DNA of 51,526 nt from JBFLYZ01 sp040756415 (GTDB lineage Bacteria; Bacteroidota; Bacteroidia; JADZBD01). The notes under the pieces are model-generated. The model did no database searches, had not been told where the DNA came from, and saw nothing but the letters and a program-made list of their open reading frames with translations. Each line of letters opens with the position of its first letter. Position 1 is the stretch's first letter. The stretch covers positions 1 to 51,526 of the forward strand of contig JBFLYZ010000024.1 of assembly GCA_040756415.1 (NCBI GenBank), written 5' to 3'. Positions 1-8,482 of this stretch are shown piece by piece. The translations under genes and the position numbers were made by a program.

Positions 1-38
1 CCGGGCCTGCGTCCCGGGCTTTCGCACTTGCTATCCCT

Positions 39-359
39 TTAGTGTGCCGGTGACTGGCACAGCTCCGCGCAGGCCCTGCATACCTGCGCACAGCGTTTAC
101 AATGGTCCTGGCTGTGCTTTTCGCATTCTTCCGCGCAGGCGGTGCACAGGTTGGCGCATAGAGCCAGCATGTTGTCCGCATTCTCGGAGTCGCGCGCGAC
201 CAGTGATGCGGCCAGCAGGCATACTTCAGCGCAGTCGCGGTTCAGCTCTATGCAGCGGGCCATCATGGCCACGTCATCTTCGTTGAGGCAGGAGGCGTAG
301 CAGGCGTTGCAGGCTGCCGCGCAGGCGTTAAGCTGTTCGTATATAACCGGGTTGTGCAT
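39..359 (-). CDS. Csp-like four-helix-bundle copper-storage protein (DUF326-like)
   Basis: A 106-residue protein with 16 cysteines (13, 17, 20, 24, 36, 43, 47, 68, 72, 75, 79, 87, 90, 94, 97, 101), mostly spaced CxxxC or CxxC along predicted helices. This is the pattern of the Csp/DUF326 family, in which cysteines line the inside of a four-helix bundle and bind many Cu(I) ions. I see no signal peptide, so it should be cytosolic, as in the Csp3 subgroup. It starts 10 nt after the stop of the upstream secreted-protein gene and probably shares its transcript. Family assignment rests on the cysteine pattern and length; copper binding is inferred from the family. A ferredoxin-like role is less likely because the cysteine spacing does not match. 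Confidence 0.85.
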   Translation of the reverse strand: MHNPVIYEQLNACAAACNACYASCLNEDDVAMMARCIELNRDCAEVCLLAASLVARDSENADNMLALCANLCTACAEECEKHSQDHCKRCAQVCRACAELCQSPAH

Positions 360-369
360 ATTTTATCAT

Positions 370-1257
370 TTATTGCCCGCACACCACCATCTTCATGGAG
401 CGCGACAAGCCGTTCATCTTCAAAACATAAAAATAAATTCCTTCGGGAAGGGCGCCTGTTTCTACCGGCACCGAGTAAGAGCCCGGCTGCATATCCTGGT
501 CGGCCAGCACCGCCACCTCGTTACCGAGCAGGTCGAAGAGCCGGAGGGATACGTGCCCGGATGAGTTGATATCGAAAGTAATGCTGGTGTTCTGCACGGC
601 CGGGTTGGGGCTGTTCTGGTAAAGCTTCAGCACGGGCGGTGTGCTGAGGGCCGGCACCCCCGGTATGCTGAGCAGGTTGGGGCCTGTAGGATCGTCAAAA
701 TAAAAAGTATCGCGGGTGTTCGATCCGGGATTGAAGAGCACCACGATCTTATCGATGTTGGTGGGCAGGGCAAGGCTGCCGGTAGGCGACTGGTAGTAAT
801 TAAAGGTCAGGGTATGCCACATATTCTGCGCGGTGGTGGCAGCCATGTATTCGCTGTGGATGCCTGCCGGGTAGTTATCCACGCTTTTGATCCCCAGTTG
901 GACCTGCACCATGGTGCCGACCGGGGCATTGGTATATACTTTCATGCGTATGCGCGGGGCTGAAAACGAAGTGCTGGCGTATGGCGTAACGTCTACCAGC
1001 TTGGTGTCAGGATACATTTTTAAGAAATCGTAAGTGGTGGCGCTGTCGCGTATGTATCTGGCGCAATAGGCCGTACTGTCATTGGGGTCGGGCGCAGGAT
1101 TGTTGAAAAGCGAATCGAGCGTACCGCTGTGCGGCATCCCGTTGGAAGAAAGAAAGCTGATCACCTTGATCGATTCGAAATCGCAATAGTTCTGTTGGCT
1201 TTTCGAAGCGGAGGCGATCAATAGAAGCAGCGAGGATAAGAGTAAGATTTTTTTCAT
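370..1257 (-). CDS. Secreted protein with T9SS type A sorting domain
   Basis: 295 residues. The ATG at 1257 is preferred over an in-frame upstream extension because it begins a good signal peptide (MKKILLLSSLLLLIASASKS) and lies just downstream of a Bacteroidota -7 box. The middle part is beta-rich, with an FYFDDPTGP segment near residue 200 that resembles jelly-roll carbohydrate-binding or galactose-binding modules; this is a weak match and I do not assign a ligand. From about residue 218 a T9SS type A sorting domain follows, with SPNP, a DLLGNEV turn and GIYFYVLK near the end. The product should cross the outer membrane through the T9SS and be anchored or released. It precedes the Csp-like gene by 10 nt, so the two are probably co-transcribed. 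No enzyme motif was recognised. Confidence 0.8.
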   Translation of the reverse strand: MKKILLLSSLLLLIASASKSQQNYCDFESIKVISFLSSNGMPHSGTLDSLFNNPAPDPNDSTAYCARYIRDSATTYDFLKMYPDTKLVDVTPYASTSFSAPRIRMKVYTNAPVGTMVQVQLGIKSVDNYPAGIHSEYMAATTAQNMWHTLTFNYYQSPTGSLALPTNIDKIVVLFNPGSNTRDTFYFDDPTGPNLLSIPGVPALSTPPVLKLYQNSPNPAVQNTSITFDINSSGHVSLRLFDLLGNEVAVLADQDMQPGSYSVPVETGALPEGIYFYVLKMNGLSRSMKMVVCGQ

Positions 1258-1277
1258 GGTTTTAGGTTTTGTGCAGA

Positions 1278-1285
1278 CAAAATTA
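1278..1285 (-). promoter_or_regulatory. Bacteroidota -7 box for the secreted protein gene
   Basis: TAATTTTG on the minus strand matches TAnnTTTG and lies 20 nt before the ATG at 1257. I find no TTTG at the ideal 19-nt spacing; the nearest TTG is 24 nt away. The rest of the 294-nt gap up to 1551 holds only the divergent promoter at 1490. Confidence 0.5.
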
Positions 1286-1489
1286 TCCTCTCGTCTGGGG
1301 CATGGGGGCCAATATTCGCCCACCCCTGTCTTTACATCGCTTAAAGCGGCAAAAGCGTGCTCGTGAGGCAAAAGGGCTTGAAAACCGGATCCTGCAAGCA
1401 GGCCGGAGGCCCAAACCATCAATCGCAGGTTTCGGCTATCTAAAATCCCGCATTACCGAATAAAGCCGGGGCGCCTGATGGGGTGCCCA

Positions 1490-1497
1490 TAAGTTTG
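1490..1497 (+). promoter_or_regulatory. Bacteroidota -7 box for the GT4/GH57 genes
   Basis: TAAGTTTG matches TAnnTTTG and would give a leader of about 48 nt before the ATG at 1552. No -33 TTTG is visible at the expected distance. Confidence 0.4.
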
Positions 1498-1551
1498 CAC
1501 CTAAACGATTATTTAATTAAGAGCTGATTGCAGCCTCCCTAGCCGTGTTAT

Positions 1552-2829
1552 ATGAATAAAGATCTGCCAAAAGTCCTCATGCTGGGATGGGAATTTCCAC
1601 CTATCATAAACGGAGGTCTGGGAATTGCTTGTCATGACCTTTCTTCAGCGATGTCAGAACTGGCCGATATCACTATGCTTATTCCCAAGTCGAGTCCGGG
1701 TTTCAGGATGAAAAATATCAACCTCATTGGCCTGAACACGGTCGATCTCAGCACCCTTGACGCGCACTTCGGCTCATCGCGGCAGAACCTGCCCTTTGCC
1801 CTTCACACCATACCGGTGGATCTGAATCCCTACTATTCCGAAAAGGAGGAACTGCCGGGCAGCGGCACCTTCCATAATAAGCAGGCCCCGCTCCGTTCGT
1901 TCCAGATCGATAGCCTTTACGGAGGGGATGTGGTCGGCAAGGTGCTGCAGTTCGCGGATATTAGCCTTGCGCTTGCCTCGGCCATGGATTTTGACATCAT
2001 TCACGCGCACGACTGGATGACGATGGTAGCCGGCATACGCATCAAGCAGCGTACGGGCAAGCCCCTGGCCGTGCACATCCATTCGCTGGAGGTTGACCGC
2101 AGCGGGGAGGACAGCAGGGGATGGGTCTACCAGTTGGAGAAATGGGGAATGGAATATGCCGATCTGTTGCTCCCGGTAAGCCATTTCACCGCCTCTAACA
2201 TCGAGCAGCATTACGGCATCAGCAAAGAAAAAATGGCTGTGGTGCACAACGGCTGCAATCCGGTGTCAGTGTTCCGGAGCGACAGGAAATTCAGGGAAAA
2301 GACAGTGCTTTTCGTGGGAAGGCTTACGCGGCAGAAAGGGCCGGAGAAATTTCTCGAGATCGCTGGCCGTGTATTGGAGAAGGATCCCGATGTACGCTTT
2401 GTCATGGCCGGGGTAGGCGATTACTTCAGGAGACTTATCGAGGAAAGCTCGTACCGGCAGATCGGCAATCGTTTTCATCTTACCGGCTTCCTCAATGCCG
2501 AAAAACTGCATTACCTTTTTTCGATCAGCGATGTGTACTGCATGCCTTCGCTCTCTGAGCCTTTCGGGCTGTCGGCCGTAGAGGCCGCACAGTTCGGCAT
2601 TCCCTGCGTCATCTCCAGGCAATCGGGCGTGGCGGAAGTGCTGGGCGGATCCCTCAAGTTCGACCACTGGGATGTGAATAAGGCATCCGACTGCATACTG
2701 GGCCTGCTGCATGATCCCGTGCTGCGCGACCGCGTGGTCAGTGACGCTTCGCGCGACCTGAATTCTATTTCCTGGAAGCTGTCCGCCTCCCGGGTGCTGG
2801 AAGCCTATGCCTCGCGTAATTTTTGCTAA
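1552..2829 (+). CDS. GT4-type glycosyltransferase (glycogen synthase-like)
   Basis: 425 residues with a two-domain GT-B layout. The N-terminus has a WEFPP segment and a glycine-rich loop (INGGLG, about 20-25) typical of GT4/GT5 enzymes. The C-terminal half has VLFVGRLTRQKGPE (about 250) and the donor-binding E-x7-E pair E336/E344 in EPFGLSAVE. These families transfer a sugar from a nucleotide donor to an acceptor. Because the next gene, 18 nt downstream, is a GH57 enzyme, alpha-glucan (glycogen) metabolism is the likely setting, as in similar Bacteroidota pairs. There is no signal peptide, so it is cytosolic. The exact acceptor cannot be read from the sequence, and a role in another polysaccharide remains possible. 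Confidence 0.85.
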   Translation: MNKDLPKVLMLGWEFPPIINGGLGIACHDLSSAMSELADITMLIPKSSPGFRMKNINLIGLNTVDLSTLDAHFGSSRQNLPFALHTIPVDLNPYYSEKEELPGSGTFHNKQAPLRSFQIDSLYGGDVVGKVLQFADISLALASAMDFDIIHAHDWMTMVAGIRIKQRTGKPLAVHIHSLEVDRSGEDSRGWVYQLEKWGMEYADLLLPVSHFTASNIEQHYGISKEKMAVVHNGCNPVSVFRSDRKFREKTVLFVGRLTRQKGPEKFLEIAGRVLEKDPDVRFVMAGVGDYFRRLIEESSYRQIGNRFHLTGFLNAEKLHYLFSISDVYCMPSLSEPFGLSAVEAAQFGIPCVISRQSGVAEVLGGSLKFDHWDVNKASDCILGLLHDPVLRDRVVSDASRDLNSISWKLSASRVLEAYASRNFC

Positions 2830-2847
2830 ATCAAATAAACCGATCAT

Positions 2848-4098
2848 ATGACCTCCATTTGCTTTTATTTCCAGGTGCATCAACCCTACAGGATACGGAA
2901 CTATTCATTCTTCGAGATCGGGGAATCGCACTTTTATGAGGATGAGGCCAAGAACAGGGCGGTGCTCGACAAGGTGGCCGAAAAATGCTACCTGCCCGCC
3001 AACAGGAAAATGCTGGAGCTGATCCATCGCCACCAGGGCCGGTTCAGGATAGCGTACTCCATCAGCGGTACGGCCCTCGAGCAGTTCGCGAAATACCGCC
3101 CGGATGTGCTGCGGTCTTTCATCGAGCTGTCGCGCACCGGGTGCGTTGAATTCCTGTCAGAGACCTACGCTCATTCGCTGAGCTTCATTTTTTCGCGCGA
3201 GGAGTTCAAACGGCAGGTGGCTAAGCACAGGGAGGCCATACGCGGGTATTTCGGGCAGGACCCGGCCGTGTTCCGCAACACCGAGCTGATCTATAATAAC
3301 GAGCTGGCAGTGTTCCTCGAGCAAATGGGGTACAAGGCCGTACTGTGCGAAGGGGTCGACCGGCTGCTGGGCACCCGCAGCCCTAATTACCTTTATCGCC
3401 CTGTCGGTACGCGGCAGCTCAGGGTATTGCTGAAAAACTACCGCCTTTCTGACGATATCGCTTTCCGCTTTTCGGATAAGGGCTGGAAAGAGTTCCCCCT
3501 TACGGCTGATAAATTCAGGGATTGGGTTCATGCTATCGCGGGTAACGGAGAAACGGTGAACCTGTTCATGGATTACGAGACCTTTGGTGAGCACCAGTGG
3601 GAGTCGACCGGCATATTCAACTTCCTGGACCACCTGCCCGGAGAGATACTCAGGCATCCCGACTTCGATTTTAAAACGCCTTCCGAAGTGGTAAAGACCT
3701 ACCCCGCCCGCGACTTTTACGATGCGCACAGTTTCATTTCATGGGCCGATACCGAACGCGATCTTTCGGCATGGCAGAGCAACTCCATGCAGCACGAGGC
3801 CATCAACAGGATCTATTCGATCGAAAAAGACATCCTGGCGTGCGGGGACGAAGACCTGCTGCTCATCTGGGAGCGTTTGCAGACATCCGATCATTTCTAT
3901 TATATGTGTACCAAGTTCTGGAGTGACGGGGATGTGCATAAATACTTCAGCCCCTATGATTCGCCCTACGAAGCGTATATGTTCTACATGAACGTGTTCA
4001 GCGACCTGGAATGTACGCTCAAGGACAGGAAGAAGGCCCGGCTCAGGAAGCCCAGGCTCCTGGTGCCTGTTACGGGTGAGAAAGAACTGGTTGCCTGA
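2848..4098 (+). CDS. Glycoside hydrolase family 57 (alpha-amylase/glucanotransferase type)
   Basis: 416 residues. GH57 motifs appear in order: HQP at 11-13, a GCVEFLSETYAHSL block near 96, FRNTELIYN with the predicted nucleophile E146, and MDYETFGEHQ with the predicted acid/base D242. GH57 enzymes hydrolyse or transfer alpha-glucans with retention of configuration. No signal peptide is visible, so the enzyme should act on intracellular glucan such as glycogen. It is separated by 18 nt from the GT4 gene, and the two are probably one operon. Amylase, branching and 4-alpha-glucanotransferase activities all occur in the family. The short length argues against the larger branching enzymes, but I cannot choose between the others. 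Confidence 0.9.
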   Translation: MTSICFYFQVHQPYRIRNYSFFEIGESHFYEDEAKNRAVLDKVAEKCYLPANRKMLELIHRHQGRFRIAYSISGTALEQFAKYRPDVLRSFIELSRTGCVEFLSETYAHSLSFIFSREEFKRQVAKHREAIRGYFGQDPAVFRNTELIYNNELAVFLEQMGYKAVLCEGVDRLLGTRSPNYLYRPVGTRQLRVLLKNYRLSDDIAFRFSDKGWKEFPLTADKFRDWVHAIAGNGETVNLFMDYETFGEHQWESTGIFNFLDHLPGEILRHPDFDFKTPSEVVKTYPARDFYDAHSFISWADTERDLSAWQSNSMQHEAINRIYSIEKDILACGDEDLLLIWERLQTSDHFYYMCTKFWSDGDVHKYFSPYDSPYEAYMFYMNVFSDLECTLKDRKKARLRKPRLLVPVTGEKELVA

Positions 4099-4140
4099 GA
4101 AGGCGAATGTCGGACTGCCCAAGCCTAATCACGATGATGC

Positions 4141-5976
4141 ATGCCCCTTGTTCTGAAAAAGAGATTCATTCTTTGCATTTTGCTGGCGGTAGGCTCATCG
4201 GCAGCGGGAAGTAATGATTCGGGCGTGCCGGTCGATACGCTGGCGATATATAAAAAGATCAAGACGGTAGCGTACAGGAGCAAGGTGACCAGGTTCCTGT
4301 TCCACGCCATTTTTGTCGATCCTTCCCCTCCCGAGTATGAGATAAAACCCCTTTCAGGCCAGCAAAAGAAGAAAGACCCCAACAAAAAATATGAGGGAAG
4401 GATCATTCGCCATATCGAGGTGCTTGTATACGATCCTTTCGGCTTTTCCGTGAACGATACGCTGAAACGAGAGGTCTATGCCCTGCAGCGCCTGGGTAAC
4501 AGGTGCCACCGCACCACCCGCGATCGCGTTATCCGTAACATCCTTTTGTTTTCCGAGAATGATACGGTAGAGCTGAACGAGATCAGTGAGTCGGAGCGGC
4601 TCATCAGGGCGGTGCCTTACGTGACCGATGCCCATATTTATATCACCGATACGGTTACGGGCGGATCCGACAGCGTAGACGTGCGGGTCTTCGTGCAGGA
4701 TAAATGGTCGCTCGATGGCTTCGCCACGGGCAGCCTGCGCGGGGGCAGCGTTAAGCTGCGCGAAAAGAATATACTCGGTACGGGGCACCGGTACGAGCAG
4801 CGCCTGGGTTATTACTTTGACGGGCGTTACGAGGTTTCGGGCCGTCACAACACGGCTAACATTTCGGGGAGCTTCGTTTCTTCTGACGCGTACTATACCT
4901 GGCGCGATGATTTCCTGCAGGTTGGCCTGTCGCTTGACAGGCCTTTTTATTCTTCATTGGCAAGATGGGCCGGGGGAATAGGCGGGGTAAGGACCCGTAT
5001 GCCCTGGCAGTTTACCGATCCCGATGGAACAGTGGAGAAGGGAGACCTGGATTTCTACGGCTATGATGTTTGGCTGGCCCGCAGTATCCAGGTGGGATCT
5101 GAGCGGGTCAGCAAAGTGGATAATATTATCGCTGCCCTGCGGTACGCTGGCGTACGTTACCTTCAGCGCCCCTCGGCCCTGCTGGATACAGCGGATGCCT
5201 ATGTTCATACCAGCCTGTACCTGGGCAGCCTGGGTTTTTCTCGCATCACGTATTATAAAGACCAGTATATCTATCGCTTTGGCGCGAACGAGGATATTCC
5301 CGAGGGCCTGCTGCTTCAGGCGCTTTTCGGTTTTTCGGTCAGAGAGCGTGACGGGCAACAGTACTATACGGGCTTTGAAGCCTCGTGGGGTAAATATATC
5401 ACGGGAGCGGGCTATTTTTCATTGTACAGCGCTTATGGAACGTATTTCAACCGCGGAAGGGCGGCCGAAGCGGTGTTCCATGCGGGAGTGAACTATTTCA
5501 CCGACCTGCTGCGTACCGAAAGGTGGTATTACCGGCAGTTCGCTTACCTGAGCTATGTGTGCGGGATCAACCGACCGGCCAGTGAAAACATAACCATTCG
5601 TTCGGATGAGCTTTATGGATTCAACAGCGGAACGCTTACCGGTAAGACCAAACTGCTCCTGAACCTGGAGGGCGTTACCTACGCGCCTTACAACCTCATC
5701 GGTTTTCGTTTTGCTCCCTTGCTGCTGGCCGGTTTCGGCATGCTGGCCGCTGACAGCCGTTACTTGTTTAACAGCCGCATTTATCACGCCTATGCCCTGG
5801 GAGTCCTGATCAGGAACGAAAGCATGCTCAACAGCAGTTTTAAGATCACGCTCGGGATCTACCCCAATCTGCCGGGTAATGACGGAAAATGGTTCCGGAT
5901 GAACCCTGTTGCCGGGTTTTCGATCAAGTTCAGGAGCTTTTCGGTTTCGCGTCCTTCGCTTGTCCGCTACGAGTGA
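4141..5976 (+). CDS. Omp85-like outer-membrane beta-barrel protein with POTRA-like domain
   Basis: 611 residues with a signal peptide ending near residue 23. Residues of about 80-190 contain a segment (IIRHIEVLVYDPFGFS) and alpha/beta alternation typical of POTRA domains. The remainder is a series of amphipathic, Tyr/Gly-rich strands consistent with a 16-stranded barrel ending in a hydrophobic strand. The N-terminus is too short for the five POTRA domains of BamA, so this is more likely a TamA-like or accessory Omp85 protein. It lies 42 nt after the GH57 gene; a shared transcript is possible but not required. Its last 47 nt overlap the 3' end of the opposing receiver-domain gene, so the two mRNAs are complementary there. 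Confidence 0.75.
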   Translation: MPLVLKKRFILCILLAVGSSAAGSNDSGVPVDTLAIYKKIKTVAYRSKVTRFLFHAIFVDPSPPEYEIKPLSGQQKKKDPNKKYEGRIIRHIEVLVYDPFGFSVNDTLKREVYALQRLGNRCHRTTRDRVIRNILLFSENDTVELNEISESERLIRAVPYVTDAHIYITDTVTGGSDSVDVRVFVQDKWSLDGFATGSLRGGSVKLREKNILGTGHRYEQRLGYYFDGRYEVSGRHNTANISGSFVSSDAYYTWRDDFLQVGLSLDRPFYSSLARWAGGIGGVRTRMPWQFTDPDGTVEKGDLDFYGYDVWLARSIQVGSERVSKVDNIIAALRYAGVRYLQRPSALLDTADAYVHTSLYLGSLGFSRITYYKDQYIYRFGANEDIPEGLLLQALFGFSVRERDGQQYYTGFEASWGKYITGAGYFSLYSAYGTYFNRGRAAEAVFHAGVNYFTDLLRTERWYYRQFAYLSYVCGINRPASENITIRSDELYGFNSGTLTGKTKLLLNLEGVTYAPYNLIGFRFAPLLLAGFGMLAADSRYLFNSRIYHAYALGVLIRNESMLNSSFKITLGIYPNLPGNDGKWFRMNPVAGFSIKFRSFSVSRPSLVRYE

Positions 5977-6358
5977 GCGCACGCGCCTGGCTGTGGTCAT
6001 TGATCTTCTTCAACTGCCCGAGCAGGACGTACAGCTTTTCCAGGTTCAGCGGTTTTTTAAGAAAATAGGTATAATCAACGCTCAGTTCCCGCAGTATCTC
6101 TTCCGCGTTCCTGAGCGCTGAGATAACGATAACGGGGGCCTGGGTCTGCATGAGCTTGTGTCTCCGGTACAGGAAAGTGATCCCGGGTATTACGGGAAGC
6201 ATCAGATCGCAGATAATGACATCGATCGGGTGCTCGACCACCGTATCGACCGCCTTTTTGCCGTTGTCGGCCGGAAAGACCCGGTACCCGCGCTGCGCCA
6301 GTTTGTAGGAAAGGGTCTTTAAAAGCAACAGCTCATCTTCCAGGATCAGTATATTCAT
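5930..6358 (-). CDS. Single-domain response regulator (receiver domain)
   Basis: 142 residues. The ATG at 6358 (MNILILEDE) is chosen over an upstream in-frame ATG because receiver domains begin there. All receiver residues are present: acidic E7/D8, phospho-acceptor D51 in IICDLMLP, S80 in VIVISALRNA, and K102 before P103. After about residue 118 only a basic, Ser/Lys-rich tail remains, so there is no DNA-binding or enzyme output domain and it must act by protein contact. It is the last gene of the STAS-GT2-small membrane operon, and its start overlaps the previous gene by 26 nt, which implies translational coupling. A CheY-like control of the GT2 enzyme or of the STAS protein is inference. 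No histidine kinase is nearby. Confidence 0.9.
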   Translation of the reverse strand: MNILILEDELLLLKTLSYKLAQRGYRVFPADNGKKAVDTVVEHPIDVIICDLMLPVIPGITFLYRRHKLMQTQAPVIVISALRNAEEILRELSVDYTYFLKKPLNLEKLYVLLGQLKKINDHSQARALTRSGQAKDAKPKSS

Positions 6359-6659
6359 TTTTTTCTTTTTTAGAATCGAGTGGAACGTTCCCGGGATCAT
6401 CAGGAAAGGTTTTCAGCAGATCCTCGAATTTTTTTTCGAACTCATCGGAGCTGATCCGTCCTGACTTATACTCCCTGTAAAGTTTCTTGAGCTGATCGCG
6501 GCCACCGGGAGGGGCAGGCACCGGTGTGCTGAACAGGGCACCGTACTTCCCGAAATCGGAAGGACTGATGCTTTCGATCCATAACACCATCCAGCTTGAA
6601 AAAAGAATGCTGAAGATGTAGAACAGCGGCCGTAAGAGAAATTTATACCTGCTCATCAT
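6333..6659 (-). CDS. Small membrane protein with SHOCT-like C-terminal helix
   Basis: 108 residues starting at the MMSRY pair (6659, or 6656). It has one strongly hydrophobic segment at about 9-28, a proline-rich linker (PVPAPPGG), then a short amphipathic helix at about 55-83 (LYREYKSGRISSDEFEKKF) that resembles SHOCT oligomerisation motifs (L..L...G.I...EFE..K..LL). The tail is highly charged. It overlaps the end of the GT2 gene by 17 nt and the start of the receiver gene by 26 nt, so expression is tightly tied to both. It may be an accessory subunit of the synthase. I do not recognise an orthologous family beyond the SHOCT resemblance. Confidence 0.75.
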   Translation of the reverse strand: MMSRYKFLLRPLFYIFSILFSSWMVLWIESISPSDFGKYGALFSTPVPAPPGGRDQLKKLYREYKSGRISSDEFEKKFEDLLKTFPDDPGNVPLDSKKEKNEYTDPGR

Positions 6660-8466
6660 ATGGTTCCAGGGGTTTCCAGTAAGCTGCACGTATCATAATG
6701 CTCAGGTTCACCGCGTTGAACAGGAACCAGAAAGCGTTGGCGGCAAAACCGGCCGCTGTAGGGTGAAAGCCCGTTGCCAGCAAAGCGATGTTGTAGGCTA
6801 TGCCCAGCAGGCCCAGGCCTATAATGACCAGGTGCGGCAGGATATGCTGCATATGCTTTCCCATCTGCTTATTCTTTGGCGTTACGTTGAATTTTACCTT
6901 TTTTCCGCGCGCTACCGATACCAGGGCGGTAAGCATGAACCAGAATCCCGAGATGTAATACTGGTCTCCGCGTTTAGTGCAAATTCCCCATGCGCCCAGC
7001 GTGATGGTGGCCGCATTGAGCACCTGGAAGAAAATGAAATATTTGAAGAAGTCAAAGCTGTATCCCTGAACGGGCAGTGTGAGCGTGAAAAAGAACAGGA
7101 TGGGGCTTAAAAGGAATACCAGGATCCATAAGGGCGCGAAGTACGACCAGATGGTATTGAAATAGCATAAGCGCTGGCCCAGCGTAAGGCCTTTCTTGAA
7201 AAGGGGATTATCCTTGAACGCAATATCGAGCGATCCTTCCGCGTAGCGCTGGTGCTGTTTGATCCAGCTATCCAGGTCCTGGGTGGAAAGCATTTTGCAT
7301 TCTATATCCGGGTGCTGTATGCTTTCCCATCGGTTCTCTTTGTCGGCATGCAGCATGATGGAGGTATAGATATCCTCTGAAGCGTGGAATTTGAAGGGTA
7401 TGATGTCCTGCTCGAGCAGGAGCGTGCGGGTTTCGCCCGCTATTTCATTGCTGTAGGTGCGTTTTCTCAGCAGGTCGGTTTCCAACCTGCGTATCTCCCG
7501 CGCAAGGTCTTTTAGCGCAAGGGTCATAACCGCCTCGCGCCTGTGAACGGAGCCTGCCCCGCAGCAGAACGCGGCATTGTAGAGGTTGCGCTTGCGCAAG
7601 ATAACATCGTAGAACAGCCGGGGATCGTTGCCGAAGATATCCTCGTTGATCTTTATCTTTCCGAAAAGCAGGTCGATCAGGCGCGCAGCCCGCCTGTTCC
7701 GGATGCCCAACCGCGATTTGATCACCTCGTTGAGCGGTTCAGCGGGGGTGGTGTCATAGAACCATTGCGGTGTCTGCACCCAGGCCACTTTTCTCCTGCG
7801 GAAATAGCCGGTCGTGTGAACCAGGAAATCGGGGAACGGACGCGTATCGGCATCCAGTATGGCGAACAGGTCGCCCTTGGTCTGGTCGAGCGCATTCTTC
7901 AGGTTGCCCGCCTTGTATCCTTTGTTATGCTCGCGGATGAGGTATCCCACTCCCTCTTCCTGTGCTACTTTTTTCATGTTCTGCCTGGAGGGATCACGGC
8001 CGTCACGCCTGCCATCATCCAGCACATAGATCCTTACCGGCACATCCGTGTAGGGATAGTTCATTTTTTTGGCGTCCCGTATGCTGTATCGTACCAGCTC
8101 CACGTCTTCGTTATAGGTTGCGATGAACACATCGATCATGACCGGCCGGTCGGCCCGGCCGTGCAGATCCTCGATTTCCGAGAGGTAATGCACGGGCGGT
8201 GTTTTTTCCGCGTCTTTGAATGACCAGAAATTGATGATGAGCAATAAGGTGCCGATGAAGCAAAGGGTTTCCGCCAGGATGAGGGGCAATGAGAACCACA
8301 TGGCTTCATAATTGAGCGAATGCTGCCAGCGCCACCGCAGATAGGCGATGCCGGCAAAAGCGGTCAGGATGCCCGCGAACTGGAACAGGTACGTGCGAAA
8401 CGTACTGTCGGGTATGGCATGATAAGGTTTTCGGTCATCAAACCGGTTGAAGTAGAATTTCTCCAT
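6643..8466 (-). CDS. Cellulose synthase-like family 2 glycosyltransferase
   Basis: 607 residues. Two N-terminal transmembrane helices (about 25-45 and 57-80) precede a GT2 domain with D150/D151 in VLDDGRRDG, the DAD triplet 205-207, FCCGAGSVHRR (300-310), SED (363-365) and Q-H-Q-R-Y at 404-408, matching the QxxRW loop with Tyr in place of Trp. About five more helices follow. This is the BcsA-type processive synthase architecture, coupling polymerisation to export across the inner membrane. The C-terminal PilZ domain of BcsA is absent, so direct cyclic-di-GMP gating is unlikely. Neighbours are a STAS protein (16 nt upstream), a small membrane protein and a receiver, suggesting a different mode of control. 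The polymer (cellulose, another beta-glucan or hyaluronan-like) cannot be determined. No bcsB, bcsC or GH8 gene is present. Confidence 0.9.
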   Translation of the reverse strand: MEKFYFNRFDDRKPYHAIPDSTFRTYLFQFAGILTAFAGIAYLRWRWQHSLNYEAMWFSLPLILAETLCFIGTLLLIINFWSFKDAEKTPPVHYLSEIEDLHGRADRPVMIDVFIATYNEDVELVRYSIRDAKKMNYPYTDVPVRIYVLDDGRRDGRDPSRQNMKKVAQEEGVGYLIREHNKGYKAGNLKNALDQTKGDLFAILDADTRPFPDFLVHTTGYFRRRKVAWVQTPQWFYDTTPAEPLNEVIKSRLGIRNRRAARLIDLLFGKIKINEDIFGNDPRLFYDVILRKRNLYNAAFCCGAGSVHRREAVMTLALKDLAREIRRLETDLLRKRTYSNEIAGETRTLLLEQDIIPFKFHASEDIYTSIMLHADKENRWESIQHPDIECKMLSTQDLDSWIKQHQRYAEGSLDIAFKDNPLFKKGLTLGQRLCYFNTIWSYFAPLWILVFLLSPILFFFTLTLPVQGYSFDFFKYFIFFQVLNAATITLGAWGICTKRGDQYYISGFWFMLTALVSVARGKKVKFNVTPKNKQMGKHMQHILPHLVIIGLGLLGIAYNIALLATGFHPTAAGFAANAFWFLFNAVNLSIMIRAAYWKPLEPYDEQV

Positions 8467-8482
8467 GCGATCTGCCGTCTGC

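Noticed and set aside
1269..1463. A 64-codon plus-strand frame between the divergent promoters
   Set aside because: It overlaps the -7 box of the minus-strand gene and has no coding-like features.
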